Shown here: positions 46,818 to 56,517 of the stretch, piece after piece | How the letters are laid out: each line of letters begins with the position of its first letter | Position numbering within the stretch: the first letter of the stretch is position 1 | Source: Flavobacteriaceae bacterium | GTDB lineage: Bacteria > Bacteroidota > Bacteroidia > Flavobacteriales > Flavobacteriaceae | Length of the DNA: 64,000 bases | Assembly (NCBI GenBank): GCA_021739635.1 | Contig: JAIPBH010000006.1 | Span: 124,001-188,000 of the forward strand | Direction: 5' to 3' | Made by a program: the position numbers and the translations under genes | Notes under the pieces: generated by a model | What the model was told of the DNA's origin: nothing | The model's input: the letters and a program-made list of their open reading frames with translations, nothing else | Database searches by the model: none

Positions 46818-48206
46818 ATGACAAACGTACAAACATACATTCAACAACATAAAGACCGCTTTTTAAACGAGCTATTAGAACTCCTTAAAATTCCTTCAAT
46901 AAGTGCTGACTCATCCTATAAAAATGACGTTTTAAAAACTGCTGAAGCTGTAAAAAAAAGTCTTGAAAACGCTGGTTGTGATGCAGTTGAAATATGTAAA
47001 ACTGATGGTTATCCTATTGTTTATGGTGAAAAAATCATTGACTCTAATTTACCAACCATACTGGTTTATGGCCATTACGATGTGCAACCTGCTGACCCTT
47101 TAGAATTATGGACTTCGCCTCCTTTTGAACCTATTATTAAAAAAACTGACATCCATCCTGAGGGAGCTATTTTTGCTCGTGGTGCTTGTGATGATAAAGG
47201 TCAAATGTATATGCATGTAAAGGCTTTAGAATTCATGACAAAAACCAATCAATTACCTTGTAATGTGAAGTTTATGATTGAAGGTGAAGAAGAGGTTGGA
47301 AGTGTGAATTTGTCAAAATTTGTAAAAGCAAATCAAGAAAAACTAAAAAATGATGTCATTTTAATTTCTGATACAGGCATGATTGCTAATGATGTACCAT
47401 CTATAACCACTGGATTACGAGGCTTGAGTTATGTTGAAGTAGAAGTAACTGGACCTAACAGAGATTTACATTCTGGTTTATATGGTGGCGCAGTTGCAAA
47501 CCCAATTAATATATTAACCAAAATGATTGCCTCGCTTCATGATGAAAATAATCATATCACCATTCCTAGCTTTTATGATAAAGTAGAAAACCTTTCAGAA
47601 GACGAGCGCCGTGAAATGGCAAAAGCGCCTTTTTCTTTAGAAGCTTACAAAAAGGCATTAAATATAGAAGATGTTTATGGAGAAAAAGGATACACCACAA
47701 ATGAGCGAAACTCCATAAGACCAACCTTAGATGTAAATGGTATTTGGGGCGGCTATATTGGTGAAGGTGCTAAAACAGTTATTGCAAGTAAAGCATACGC
47801 CAAAATATCCATGCGATTGGTACCTCATCAAGATTGGGAAACCATCACAGATTTATTTACAAAACATTTTGAGAGCATCGCTCCAAAAGGTGTAAAAGTA
47901 AAAGTAACACCTCATCATGGTGGGCAAGGCTATGTAACTCCAATAGATAATATTGGCTATCAAGCCGCTTCAAAAGCGTATCAAGAAACCTTTGGTAAAG
48001 CACCAATTCCTCAACGAAGTGGAGGCAGCATTCCTATTGTGGCGCTTTTTGAACAAGAATTAAAAAGTAAAACAATTTTGATGGGATTTGGATTAGATAG
48101 TGATGCCATTCACTCACCAAATGAACATTTTGGTCTTTTTAATTTTTATAAAGGCATAGAAACCATCCCTTATTTCTATAAATACTTTACTGAGCTTTCT
48201 AAATAA
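46818..48206 (+). CDS. M20 family dipeptidase
   Basis: A 462-residue cytoplasmic metallopeptidase. Zinc-site motifs are visible: LVYGHYDVQPAD near residue 82 (His and Asp after it), ARGACDDKGQ near 116 (bridging Asp) and EGEEEVGS near 151 (catalytic Glu-Glu). The dimerisation insert follows, then the late metal His in DSDAIHSPNEHF. Enzymes of this type cleave dipeptides or release N-terminal residues. The next gene begins immediately after its stop (TAAATG). No link with the sugar loci is seen. Confidence 0.93.
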   Translation: MTNVQTYIQQHKDRFLNELLELLKIPSISADSSYKNDVLKTAEAVKKSLENAGCDAVEICKTDGYPIVYGEKIIDSNLPTILVYGHYDVQPADPLELWTSPPFEPIIKKTDIHPEGAIFARGACDDKGQMYMHVKALEFMTKTNQLPCNVKFMIEGEEEVGSVNLSKFVKANQEKLKNDVILISDTGMIANDVPSITTGLRGLSYVEVEVTGPNRDLHSGLYGGAVANPINILTKMIASLHDENNHITIPSFYDKVENLSEDERREMAKAPFSLEAYKKALNIEDVYGEKGYTTNERNSIRPTLDVNGIWGGYIGEGAKTVIASKAYAKISMRLVPHQDWETITDLFTKHFESIAPKGVKVKVTPHHGGQGYVTPIDNIGYQAASKAYQETFGKAPIPQRSGGSIPIVALFEQELKSKTILMGFGLDSDAIHSPNEHFGLFNFYKGIETIPYFYKYFTELSK

Positions 48207-49067
48207 ATGAAAAACCAACATACCAACCACCTTTTTGAACTTTTAGTTGGAACACTTTTTATTAGCACATCAGGCGTATTAGGTAAATTTATTGATATGC
48301 CCACACCTGTAATCATTTGGTGTAGATGCGCCTTAGGAGCCTTATTTTTATTCGGGTTTTGCAGATTTAAAAAAATCAGCATTAAAATAAATTCAAAAAA
48401 AGAGTTCTCAACAGTTTTCTTAAGCTCGTTATTTTTAGGCGTTCATTGGATAACCTATTTCTATGCCTTAAAATTTTCTAATGTAGCATTAGGCATGTTA
48501 TCACTTTTTACGTTTCCTGTCATTACCGCATTGTTAGAACCTCTTTTTATAAAAACTAAACTAAATCCAATTCACATTTTTTTAGGCCTATTAGTGTTGC
48601 TTGGTATTTATATCCTTGCTCCTGAATTTAACTTTGAAAGTTCACAAGTAAAAGGTGTTTTATTAGGATTGTTTTCTGCCTTATGTTACGCTTTGCGAAA
48701 TTTAATATTAAAACAACATATTGGTCAGTATAGTGGAACCACTTTGATGATGCATCAAATTTTTATTCTGTCTGTATTATTACTTCCAGTGATGTTTACA
48801 ATGGATGTGAGTAATATTTCTACACAATTTCCATATATCATTATTTTAGCTCTTGTAACTACTGCCATTGGTCATTCCATGTTTATTCATAGTCTGAAAT
48901 ATTTTTCAGTAAGCACCGCAAGTATTATCAATAGCTTGCAACCTATTTTTGGAATTGTTATGGCTTTCTTTTTTCTTAAAGAAATTCCAACATGGAACAC
49001 TTTTATTGGCGGTTCTTTAATTCTAGCGACTGTTATTATTGAAAGTGTGAGGTCAAAAAGAGCGTAA
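48207..49067 (+). CDS. EamA/DMT-family transporter
   Basis: A 286-residue integral membrane protein with about ten hydrophobic helices arranged as two EamA repeats (first around 5-135, second around 148-280). Typical features are FISTSGVLGKFI in the first helix, WCRCALGALFLFG, and NSLQPIFGIVMAFFFLKEIP near the end. Members export metabolites or amino acids. Its start abuts the M20 stop without spacer, so it is likely co-translated; export of peptide or amino-acid products is an inference. Substrate unknown. Confidence 0.9.
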   Translation: MKNQHTNHLFELLVGTLFISTSGVLGKFIDMPTPVIIWCRCALGALFLFGFCRFKKISIKINSKKEFSTVFLSSLFLGVHWITYFYALKFSNVALGMLSLFTFPVITALLEPLFIKTKLNPIHIFLGLLVLLGIYILAPEFNFESSQVKGVLLGLFSALCYALRNLILKQHIGQYSGTTLMMHQIFILSVLLLPVMFTMDVSNISTQFPYIIILALVTTAIGHSMFIHSLKYFSVSTASIINSLQPIFGIVMAFFFLKEIPTWNTFIGGSLILATVIIESVRSKRA

Positions 49068-49158
49068 ATAAATTAAAAAATCAATTTGTTTTCATTTGAA
49101 GTGTAACAAATATAACACTTTAACGTTCTAATAACCAATCAATCAAATCACAAACGTT

Positions 49159-50259
49159 ATGTTAAAGCAATTCTTCATCATTTGCTCTGGTGCCGATACC
49201 GATATTTTAGAAAGCTGTTCTAAAGGCGAACAAAATAAATATGCTGGCATTGGCGCTACTGTTTTCTTTACAGCCGTTATGGCTTTTATAGCTGCTAGTT
49301 ATGCGCTTTACACGGTTTTTGACAACTTGTATTCATCTGTGTTTTTCGGACTTATTTGGGGATTCCTCATTTTTAATTTAGACCGTTTTATTGTGTCTAC
49401 CATTAAAAAAACGGGAAACTTTATGGATGAATTCATTCAAGCAACGCCGCGAATTATATTGGCTGTGATTATTGCGGTGGTGATTTCAAAACCTTTGGAA
49501 CTTAAAATTTTTGAAAAAGAAATCAATCAGGTGCTATTAAAACAAAAAAATGATTTAACACTCGCCAATAAAAACCAGATTGCCAAACAATTTACACCAA
49601 ACATCAAGGGTATAGACAATAATATCAAATCTCTTCAACAGCAAATTGCCACGAAAGAAGCGGAAGTGAATGAATTATACAACACCTATATTGCCGAAGC
49701 CGAAGGAACCGCTGGTACCAAACGCTTGGGCAAAGGTCCTGTTTATCAAGAAAAACGCGAAAAGCATGATGCTTTATTAGCTGAATTGCAACAATTAAAA
49801 ACAGATAACATATTAAAAATAGACGCTTTTGAAGTTCAAAAGGCCGATTTAAAAAATAATTACGACACCGAAGTACAAAAAACACAACCCATCATCAATA
49901 ATTTTGATGGTTTGATGGCGCGCGTCAATGCACTTGGCGAATTGCCTTGGATACCATCGTTATTTATTTTTCTATTATTCTTAGCTGTAGAAACGTCGCC
50001 TATTTTCGCGAAACTTTTATCACCTAAAAGTGCCTACGATTTTAAATTGGAAGACGAAGAAGCCGCCATTAAATCAAATGTGCTTCAAAATAAAAATCAA
50101 AGAGAAGCCATGCTTAAAACCGATTTCGCCATAAATGACCGTATTTACAAGGATATAGAAAACGAAGACGAGCTATACAATTATAAACGCAAAACAGCTA
50201 GAGAACTCATGCAACTTCAAGCCGATGCGTTCTTTAAACAACAAAAAAATGTATTGTAA
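49159..50259 (+). CDS. DUF4407 membrane protein
   Basis: A 366-residue protein starting MLKQFFIICSGADTDIL, a typical opening of the DUF4407 family. Hydrophobic helices are around residues 31-51, 57-77 and 92-110; a long Lys/Gln/Glu-rich segment (about 115-235) should form a coiled coil; another helix lies around 262-282, followed by a charged tail. Function of the family is not known to me. The region is somewhat less AT-rich than its neighbours. Its stop directly abuts the stop of the convergent STAS gene. Confidence 0.85.
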   Translation: MLKQFFIICSGADTDILESCSKGEQNKYAGIGATVFFTAVMAFIAASYALYTVFDNLYSSVFFGLIWGFLIFNLDRFIVSTIKKTGNFMDEFIQATPRIILAVIIAVVISKPLELKIFEKEINQVLLKQKNDLTLANKNQIAKQFTPNIKGIDNNIKSLQQQIATKEAEVNELYNTYIAEAEGTAGTKRLGKGPVYQEKREKHDALLAELQQLKTDNILKIDAFEVQKADLKNNYDTEVQKTQPIINNFDGLMARVNALGELPWIPSLFIFLLFLAVETSPIFAKLLSPKSAYDFKLEDEEAAIKSNVLQNKNQREAMLKTDFAINDRIYKDIENEDELYNYKRKTARELMQLQADAFFKQQKNVL

Positions 50260-50538
50260 CTAAGCGGTTGTTTTATATTTAAAATGTTCGTATAACTCTT
50301 TACATCCCAACCCTATAATAGATAGCTTTTTGTTTTTTATAATGGCTTCATCATGAAGTCCAGCCATAGCCTTAACGCCATATTTGTCCATCCACTCAAT
50401 TTCTTCAATACTAATGGTTAGATTGCTTACTTTATCAAAAATATTTTTAAATTCTTTTTGAAACAAATCAAGGTTATCTCTATCAAGAATTCCTTTTAAT
50501 TTAAAATAATTGTTGCTGTGAGTAATTTTTAGGTTCAT
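50260..50538 (-). CDS. STAS-domain protein
   Basis: Start chosen at 50538 (MNLKITHSNN...), giving 92 residues; the ATG at 50586 would add 16 residues unlike any STAS start. The core LKGILDRDNLDLFQKEF, LTISIEEIEWMDKYGVKAM and KLSIIGLG follow the beta-alpha pattern of STAS domains. The usual phosphorylatable Ser/Thr of anti-sigma antagonists (DSSG position) is here in MDKYGVK, so that Ser is absent. Such proteins bind regulatory partners; the partner is unknown. It ends head-on against the DUF4407 gene. Confidence 0.7.
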   Translation of the reverse strand: MNLKITHSNNYFKLKGILDRDNLDLFQKEFKNIFDKVSNLTISIEEIEWMDKYGVKAMAGLHDEAIIKNKKLSIIGLGCKELYEHFKYKTTA

Positions 50539-50764
50539 AATAACATAATTAAAAAGGTTAAACGATAAACTTGGGCTATTAATCATTTGATTGTCATGTA
50601 AATATAAAAACCCAAATGAGCTTTTTACTATTTATTCGATGAATAGAAACTTACTTTAGTTTAAAAAAAATTTCGTGTCAAAATAATCGACGTTTAACCT
50701 ATTTAAAACAAGTTTTTGCTATTTTTACTCGCATTACAGTTATTTTCATCCATAAAAAAAACAC

Positions 50765-51199
50765 ATGAAAAAATATATTTTAATACTATGTGCCATTATA
50801 ATCAGTCAAGTAAGTCTTGGTCAACCTACTGAACAAGAAGATAAAGATGCCATACAAGCTGTACTTAAAGCACAACGTTTAGCTTGGTCTGATAACAATA
50901 TTGAAGCATTTATGGAAGGCTATTGGAAAAGTGATTCTCTTAAATTTTATGGCAGTAATGGTGTAACTTATGGTTGGGAAAATACTTTAGAACGTTATAA
51001 ACAAGCCTATCCAACAGCAGATCATACGGGCACTTTAAGCTTTAAAATTAATGATATATCAAAAATAACAGAAGATGCCTATTACGTCATGGGAGAATTT
51101 CATTTAAAGCGAAACGTTGGTAATGCAACCGGTATTTTTATGATTATTTTTAAAAGAATTGATGGTGAATGGAAAATAATTGCCGATACATCTAGCTAA
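50765..51199 (+). CDS. SnoaL/DUF4440-like NTF2-fold protein, exported
   Basis: A 144-residue protein with a signal peptide (ending near VSLGQ, residue 20). The mature part matches the NTF2-like plan: an N-terminal helix with AVLKAQRLAWSDNNIEAFMEGYWKSD (shown to indicate position 33-58), a TYGWENTLERYK helix, and C-terminal strands ending RIDGEWKIIADTSS. Such small periplasmic proteins have no assignable reaction. It is 3 bp before the oxidoreductase gene and probably co-transcribed with it. Confidence 0.8.
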   Translation: MKKYILILCAIIISQVSLGQPTEQEDKDAIQAVLKAQRLAWSDNNIEAFMEGYWKSDSLKFYGSNGVTYGWENTLERYKQAYPTADHTGTLSFKINDISKITEDAYYVMGEFHLKRNVGNATGIFMIIFKRIDGEWKIIADTSS

Positions 51200-51202
51200 A
51201 AC

Positions 51203-52180
51203 ATGAATGGCAAAACTATAAATTGGGGCATTATTGGTGTTGGTGATGTTTGTGAAAAAAAGAGTGCACCAGCCTATCAAAAAACTGACGGATTTAATTT
51301 AAAATCTGTCATGCGAAGAGACTTGAATAAAGCCAAAGACTTTGCGTATAGACATGGCATTGAACAATTTACCGACAATGCAGATAACTTAATTAATGAC
51401 CCAAAAATAGATGCTATTTATATTGCAACACCACCAAACAATCATTTAGAGTATGCTTTAAAGGTTGCAGAAGCTGGTAAAATTTGCTGTGTAGAAAAAC
51501 CCATGGCCGTAACATTTAAAGAATGTGAAACCATGTTTAGTGAATTTAAAGGAAAAAACATACCTCTTTTTGTTGCTTACTATCGTAGATGTTTACCAAG
51601 ATTTCTTCAAATAAAAACATGGATTGACCATAAAGAAATTGGTGATTTAAGACACATTCATTGGTGTTTGAGTAAACCTACCAATTCTATTGATTTGACA
51701 CAGAATTATAATTGGAGAACAGATGAAACCATTGCACTTGGTGGTTATTTTGATGATTTAGCGTCACATGGTTTAGACTTTTTCCATTTTATTTTAGGAG
51801 AAGTTGAATCAGTTAGTGGCCATACTACTAACCAACAACAGTTGTATTCGGCTAAAGATGCTTTATCAGCTTCATGGATTCATAAAAATGGTGCTACTGG
51901 TTCTGCCTTTTGGAATTTTGGTTCATGGAAACGAGAAGATAAGGTAGAAATCTTAGGAAGTAAAGGGTCTATTATGTTTTCGGTTTTTGATGATAATCCT
52001 ATTCAGCTTATCACTTCAAAAGAAACCATTAGATTACATATTGAGCACCCTGAAAATATTCAATTATATCATGTTCAAGCTATGAAAAACCATTTAGATG
52101 GTTTAGAGCAACATCCATCAACTGGAGAAACTGCGCTTCATACAGCTTGGATTATAGACAAAATTCTTGGTAGAATTTAA
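51203..52180 (+). CDS. Gfo/Idh/MocA-family oxidoreductase
   Basis: A 325-residue cytoplasmic enzyme. The N-terminal Rossmann motif is NWGIIGVGDV (residues 7-16), followed by DAIYIATPPNNHLEYAL and the family's CVEKPMA motif near residue 96; the C-terminal alpha/beta domain begins near 130. These enzymes oxidise or reduce sugars, inositols or related compounds with NAD(P). Its stop overlaps the end of the convergent D-hydroxyproline oxidase gene. Substrate not determinable; a sugar derivative is the default assumption. Confidence 0.88.
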   Translation: MNGKTINWGIIGVGDVCEKKSAPAYQKTDGFNLKSVMRRDLNKAKDFAYRHGIEQFTDNADNLINDPKIDAIYIATPPNNHLEYALKVAEAGKICCVEKPMAVTFKECETMFSEFKGKNIPLFVAYYRRCLPRFLQIKTWIDHKEIGDLRHIHWCLSKPTNSIDLTQNYNWRTDETIALGGYFDDLASHGLDFFHFILGEVESVSGHTTNQQQLYSAKDALSASWIHKNGATGSAFWNFGSWKREDKVEILGSKGSIMFSVFDDNPIQLITSKETIRLHIEHPENIQLYHVQAMKNHLDGLEQHPSTGETALHTAWIIDKILGRI

Positions 52181-53421
52181 AATGTTCTATCAGGATGAAA
52201 ACTGTCTAAATTCATTGATAGCTTCTTATTTGATATGATTTCAGAAACCAATTTACCAGTTGCTGGCCCCATACTCCAACCCATCATAGCATGACCAGTG
52301 GCAATGGTTAAATTAGCACATTTTGATAATTTACCAATATACGGTAATCCATCAGCTGAAACTGGGCGTAACCCACAACTCGCTTGATTTTTCTCTTCAA
52401 TTGTTAATGAGATTTCAGGATAAAATTTTGTAGCTGCATTTGCAATGGCTTCCACTCGTTCTTTTCTAATATCATGATTAATTCCTGCAATTTCCATAGT
52501 GCCAGCAAAACGAGTAAACCCATTCATTGGCGTTACAGCTACTTTTTTTTCAACCAGAATAGATGGTATTGTAATTCTGGTTTCTTGAGTTGTATTAATT
52601 CGATATCCTTTTCCTGCCTGAAGTAATAATTTTAAACCTAATTTTTTACTCAATAAATTGCTCCATGAACCAGCTGCCAAAACAAATTCATCGGCTTTTA
52701 AAATTTGTTTATTGGTTTTAATTGCTGCAATTTTTCCATTTTTAACTTCTAAATCTTCAACTGTTTCGTTTATATAAAATTGAACGCCAACTCGTTTTAA
52801 ATAAGCTTTCATACTATCCATAAATTCATTAGGAGTAGCATGTGAATCGCATTTAAAATAGGTTGCGCCTTTAGCAACAATTTTTACATTGGGTTCTATG
52901 GCTTTGATTTCTTCTACATTTAATTCAACAACATCTAAACCTTCCTTTTGAGCTAAATGAGCTAATTTGATTTCTTCTTCTAAAACATGATCTGTTTGAC
53001 ATAACATTAACAAACCTTTCTTTTCATAATGAGATTTAAAGTTTTCAACCTTATGAATGTCTTCATATAAATCTTGACTTAACAAAGCTATTTCTTTTAT
53101 AACTGGAATAGATTTTTCAACATGTTTAGCGTTACAAGATTTATTGAATGCCAAAGTCCATTGTAAAAAATCTAAATCTAAACGAGGCTTTATATATAAT
53201 GGACTTGCGGAATTAAACATCCATTTAATGCCTTTTTTCATAACACCTGGCGCTGCCAATGGAATAATATGGCTTGGTGATAAATAACCGGCATTTACAT
53301 AAGATGCACCAGCATCCATATTAGATTGGTCTACAATGGTAACCTGATGACCTTCTTTATGAAGATAGTAGGCAGAACTTAATCCTATAATGCCTCCTCC
53401 AATAATGATAATGTGTTTCAA
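52177..53421 (-). CDS. FAD-dependent D-amino-acid (cis-4-hydroxy-D-proline) oxidase/dehydrogenase
   Basis: A 414-residue DadA-like flavoprotein. The dinucleotide-binding motif IIIGGGIIGLSSAYYL is at residues 4-19, and the C-terminal FAD motif (CGLRPVSADGLPYIG, then ATGHAMMGWSMGPATG) is near 340-395. In context with a 4-hydroxyproline 2-epimerase, a DapA-like deaminase and a semialdehyde dehydrogenase it should oxidise cis-4-hydroxy-D-proline to pyrroline-4-hydroxy-2-carboxylate. Its ATG overlaps the VOC gene's stop by 4 bp. General D-amino acid or glycine/sarcosine oxidase activity is the alternative. Confidence 0.88.
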   Translation of the reverse strand: MKHIIIIGGGIIGLSSAYYLHKEGHQVTIVDQSNMDAGASYVNAGYLSPSHIIPLAAPGVMKKGIKWMFNSASPLYIKPRLDLDFLQWTLAFNKSCNAKHVEKSIPVIKEIALLSQDLYEDIHKVENFKSHYEKKGLLMLCQTDHVLEEEIKLAHLAQKEGLDVVELNVEEIKAIEPNVKIVAKGATYFKCDSHATPNEFMDSMKAYLKRVGVQFYINETVEDLEVKNGKIAAIKTNKQILKADEFVLAAGSWSNLLSKKLGLKLLLQAGKGYRINTTQETRITIPSILVEKKVAVTPMNGFTRFAGTMEIAGINHDIRKERVEAIANAATKFYPEISLTIEEKNQASCGLRPVSADGLPYIGKLSKCANLTIATGHAMMGWSMGPATGKLVSEIISNKKLSMNLDSFHPDRTF

Positions 53422-53819
53422 TTTAAATTCTTTTTAGGTTCAATTAAATCCCATAAATTTCCATATAAATCTTCAAAAACAGCAACTTTCCCATAATATT
53501 CTTCTGAAATTTCTCTAACAAATTTAACCTGTTTTGAAATATACATTTTGTAATCTCTTTCAATATCATCCGTACTTAAAAACAAAAAAACACGTCCTCC
53601 AGTTTGATTGCCAATAGCTTTAGTTTCTTGTTCATTTTTTGGTTGTGCCAGCAACAATTTAAACCTACTTTTCTTTTGGGGCGCTATTACAACCCATCTT
53701 TTCTTATCATCTATAGGGGTGTCTTCTATCAAAACAAAACCTAAAATATTGACATAATATTGAATGGCATCATCATAATTTTCAACAACTAAGGTCATTA
53801 ATACTATTTCTCTTTTCAT
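53418..53819 (-). CDS. VOC/glyoxalase-fold protein in the hydroxyproline operon
   Basis: A 133-residue protein of the vicinal oxygen chelate fold: TLVVENYDDAIQYYVNILGF at residues 9-28, a central DDKKRWVVIAPQ strand, and VFEDLYGNLWDLIEP at the C-terminus, whose Glu is a usual metal ligand. It lies between the epimerase (1 bp gap) and the oxidase (4-bp overlap), so it is translated with them. Hydroxyproline breakdown does not need a VOC enzyme in the textbook route; it may detoxify or channel an intermediate, or be unrelated. Confidence 0.82.
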   Translation of the reverse strand: MKREIVLMTLVVENYDDAIQYYVNILGFVLIEDTPIDDKKRWVVIAPQKKSRFKLLLAQPKNEQETKAIGNQTGGRVFLFLSTDDIERDYKMYISKQVKFVREISEEYYGKVAVFEDLYGNLWDLIEPKKNLN

Positions 53820-53820
53820 A

Positions 53821-54831
53821 CTATATCACTTGAAAACCATAGGCATATGGATCATCTTCATCATCTATAGTGATGGTATTATGACCATAAATTTTTGCCC
53901 ATCCTTTAATACTTGGTATAATTGCCAACTTACCGTTTAAGGTTGTTTCTTCTTCTACGCGTCCAATAAACTTACTTCCAATAAAGCTTTCATGAATGAA
54001 GTCTTCTCCAATTTTTAATTTTCCTTTGGCATATAATTGCGCTAATCTGGCAGAGGTTCCTGTTCCACAAGGACTTCTATCAATAGCTTTATCGCCATAG
54101 AACACCGCATTTCTACCTGATGACGTTGGGTCTATGGGAGTTCCTGTCCAAAGCAAATGTGAGACATCTCTAATCGTTTCATTTTCTGGATGAATAAACT
54201 TATTGGGATATTTCTCGTTAATTCGTTGACGAACTACTTGAGAATATTGAATAATCTTTGAAGCCGAAAAATCTTGAACACCTGAAAAATTTTCTTGAGG
54301 ATCTACAATGGCATAATAATTTCCACCGTAGGCCACATCAAATGTGATGGTTCCTAATTCTGGACAATCAATCGTTAAATTTTCAGCAGCTAAATAGCTT
54401 TTCACGTTGGTGAGCTTAACCCAATCTACTTTTTTTCCTGATTGTTTATATTCAATTTCAACCAAACCAGCAGGCGCTTCCATTTTAATTTTTCCAGGAA
54501 TTTTTGGGACAATTAAGCCTTCTTCAATAGCAATGGTAATGGTACCAATAGTGCCATGACCACACATTGGCAAACAACCTGATGTTTCAATAAATAAAAT
54601 AGCAACATCATTTTCAAGATTGTGTGGTGGAAATAGCATGCTACCACTCATCATATCATGACCACGAGGCTCAAACATTAAGCCTTTACGAATCCAATCA
54701 TATTCTTTTAAAAAATGTTGACGCTTTTCACTCATAGTATTTCCAATTAAATTTGGAACACCTTCTTTGATAACTCTTACTGGATTACCACAAGTATGAG
54801 CATCAATACAAACAAACGTATTACGTGTCAT
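53821..54831 (-). CDS. 4-hydroxyproline 2-epimerase (proline racemase family)
   Basis: A 336-residue cytoplasmic enzyme. The family motif CIDAHTCGNPVRV is at residues 8-20; the two catalytic thiols are present as Cys90 in MCGHGTIG and Cys255 in DRSPCGTGTSA. Having Cys at both positions points to racemase/epimerase activity rather than the trans-3-hydroxyproline dehydratase, which has Thr or Ser at the first. It converts trans-4-hydroxy-L-proline to cis-4-hydroxy-D-proline. Its ATG overlaps the dehydrogenase stop by one base (TAATG). Confidence 0.93.
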   Translation of the reverse strand: MTRNTFVCIDAHTCGNPVRVIKEGVPNLIGNTMSEKRQHFLKEYDWIRKGLMFEPRGHDMMSGSMLFPPHNLENDVAILFIETSGCLPMCGHGTIGTITIAIEEGLIVPKIPGKIKMEAPAGLVEIEYKQSGKKVDWVKLTNVKSYLAAENLTIDCPELGTITFDVAYGGNYYAIVDPQENFSGVQDFSASKIIQYSQVVRQRINEKYPNKFIHPENETIRDVSHLLWTGTPIDPTSSGRNAVFYGDKAIDRSPCGTGTSARLAQLYAKGKLKIGEDFIHESFIGSKFIGRVEEETTLNGKLAIIPSIKGWAKIYGHNTITIDDEDDPYAYGFQVI

Positions 54832-56414
54832 TAACTAATTTTATTTTGAGTTTGCTTATTGTTTACTAACCGAGAAATATCTAATGGATTTTCGTTTTTT
54901 AATTCGTCTGGCAACAATTCATTCGGCCAATCTTGGTAACTAAATGGTCGAACCCAACGTTTAATAGAATTGATTCCAACAGCAGTAAAACGGCTATCCG
55001 TTGATGCTGGATAAGGACCACCATGAACCATAGATGGACAAACTTCTACACCTGTTGGAACACCGTTATAAATGATACGACCAACTCTATTTTGAAGTGC
55101 TGAAATTAATTTTGGGTAGTTTGTTGCTTCATCATCTGCTATTAAAGTGCCCGTTAATTGACCTTCTAATTTTGAGATAATTAATTCCAACTGATTTGTG
55201 TCTTCACATTGCACAACCATTGAAAAAGGCCCAAAAACTTCTTGATGTAAGTGTGTGTTTTCTAAAAATGTTTCGCCATCAACTGTGGTAATGGCTTGTC
55301 TGGCAAAATTGGTCTTTACATTATTTTCAAAATCTGAAACAATGGTCAACCCTTTTTGTGATACCATTTTAGACTTATTACTTTCATAAGCTCCGATAAT
55401 ATTAGGATGCAACATACAGGTTGGCTCAATCTTAACAATTTCATTGGCTAATGCCGAAATAAATTGAGTTAAAGTATCGCTTTTTATAGCTAAAAGCAAT
55501 CCTGGATTAGTACAAAACTGCCCGGTTCCAAGAGTAATTGAGCCTGCATAGGTTTTGGCCAAATCTTCACTTCCATTCTTTAAAGCATTTGGCAATATAA
55601 TAACCGGATTAATGCTACCCATTTCGGCAAACACAGGTATTGGTTCCTGTCTTTGAGAAGCTAAATCATATAAAGCTCTACCTCCACGAATGCTTCCTGT
55701 AAAACCAACTGCTTTGACATCTGGATGTTTTACTAATTGAGTTCCAACATCGATGCCGCTACTATTTAAATTTGAAAATACGCCATTGGGCATGCCTGTT
55801 TTTTCTGCTGCCTTGATAATAGCTGAGGCAACTAATTCTCCAGTTCCTGCATGCATAGGATGAGACTTCACAATAACCGGGCAACCAGCGGCTAATGCTG
55901 CAGCCGTATCGCCGCCAGCTGTTGAATAAGCTAAAGGGAAATTACTAGCACCAAAAACAACCACTGGACCTATTGGAATTAATAATTTTCTTAAATCTGG
56001 TTTTGGTAAAGGTTCCCGTTCTGGTTGAGCTGTATCAATAGAGGCTTCAACCCATGAGCCTTCTTTAACCAAATCTGCAAATGAGCGCAACTGAAAAACG
56101 GTTCGTCCGCGTTCTCCTTTGGCTCTGCCTTCTGGAAGTCCGGATTCCATGCAAAAGGTTTGAATAAGTGCTTCATCTAAGGCTAAAATTTCATCGGCTA
56201 TGGTATTAAGAAATAATGCTTTTTTTTCACCTGAAACCTTTCTGTATGTTTTAAAAGCTTCTGAAGCTAAATGAACTGCTTCATTAATTTCTTCTGAAGT
56301 TGCTTCAACAAAAATGGATTCGTTTTCAATATTTAATTGAGGATTGAATGTTTTGTAAGTTTTATTTCCTTTGGCAGATTGTTTGTTTCCTATATAGTTT
56401 TGTCCTGTTATCAT
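54831..56414 (-). CDS. 2,5-dioxovalerate (alpha-ketoglutaric semialdehyde) dehydrogenase
   Basis: A 527-residue aldehyde dehydrogenase. The catalytic Glu264 (VFAEMGSINP) and Cys301 (GTGQFCTNPG) are present; the nucleotide motif VGFTGSIRGGRALYD is near 236-250. The sequence belongs with the longer, NADP-type family that ends hydroxyproline and pentose oxidation by making 2-oxoglutarate. It follows the deaminase gene after a 99-bp GC-rich palindromic spacer and precedes the epimerase with a one-base overlap. This completes entry of hydroxyproline carbon into the TCA cycle. Confidence 0.92.
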   Translation of the reverse strand: MITGQNYIGNKQSAKGNKTYKTFNPQLNIENESIFVEATSEEINEAVHLASEAFKTYRKVSGEKKALFLNTIADEILALDEALIQTFCMESGLPEGRAKGERGRTVFQLRSFADLVKEGSWVEASIDTAQPEREPLPKPDLRKLLIPIGPVVVFGASNFPLAYSTAGGDTAAALAAGCPVIVKSHPMHAGTGELVASAIIKAAEKTGMPNGVFSNLNSSGIDVGTQLVKHPDVKAVGFTGSIRGGRALYDLASQRQEPIPVFAEMGSINPVIILPNALKNGSEDLAKTYAGSITLGTGQFCTNPGLLLAIKSDTLTQFISALANEIVKIEPTCMLHPNIIGAYESNKSKMVSQKGLTIVSDFENNVKTNFARQAITTVDGETFLENTHLHQEVFGPFSMVVQCEDTNQLELIISKLEGQLTGTLIADDEATNYPKLISALQNRVGRIIYNGVPTGVEVCPSMVHGGPYPASTDSRFTAVGINSIKRWVRPFSYQDWPNELLPDELKNENPLDISRLVNNKQTQNKIS

Positions 56415-56429
56415 ACGCTTGTTTTTGTG

Positions 56430-56517
56430 TTAGGGATGGAGGTTTTGTTTGAGCTCTCCGCCTAAGCGGAAGCGAGTACCGATAGCCCGACCGCGCCTAA
56501 GCGTGGTAACACCCTAA
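56430..56517. repeat. GC-rich palindromic intergenic element (REP-like)
   Basis: Between the deaminase and dehydrogenase genes lies an ~88-bp stretch much richer in GC than its surroundings. It is bounded by TTAGGG (56430-56435) and CCCTAA (56512-56517) and holds two hairpins with the same CTAA loop: CCGCCTAAGCGG (56458-56469) and CCGCGCCTAAGCGTGG (56491-56506), separated by CGATAGCCCGACC. This looks like a dispersed flavobacterial intergenic repeat; it could also stabilise or attenuate the operon message. The deaminase stop codon lies inside the right boundary. Confidence 0.6.
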
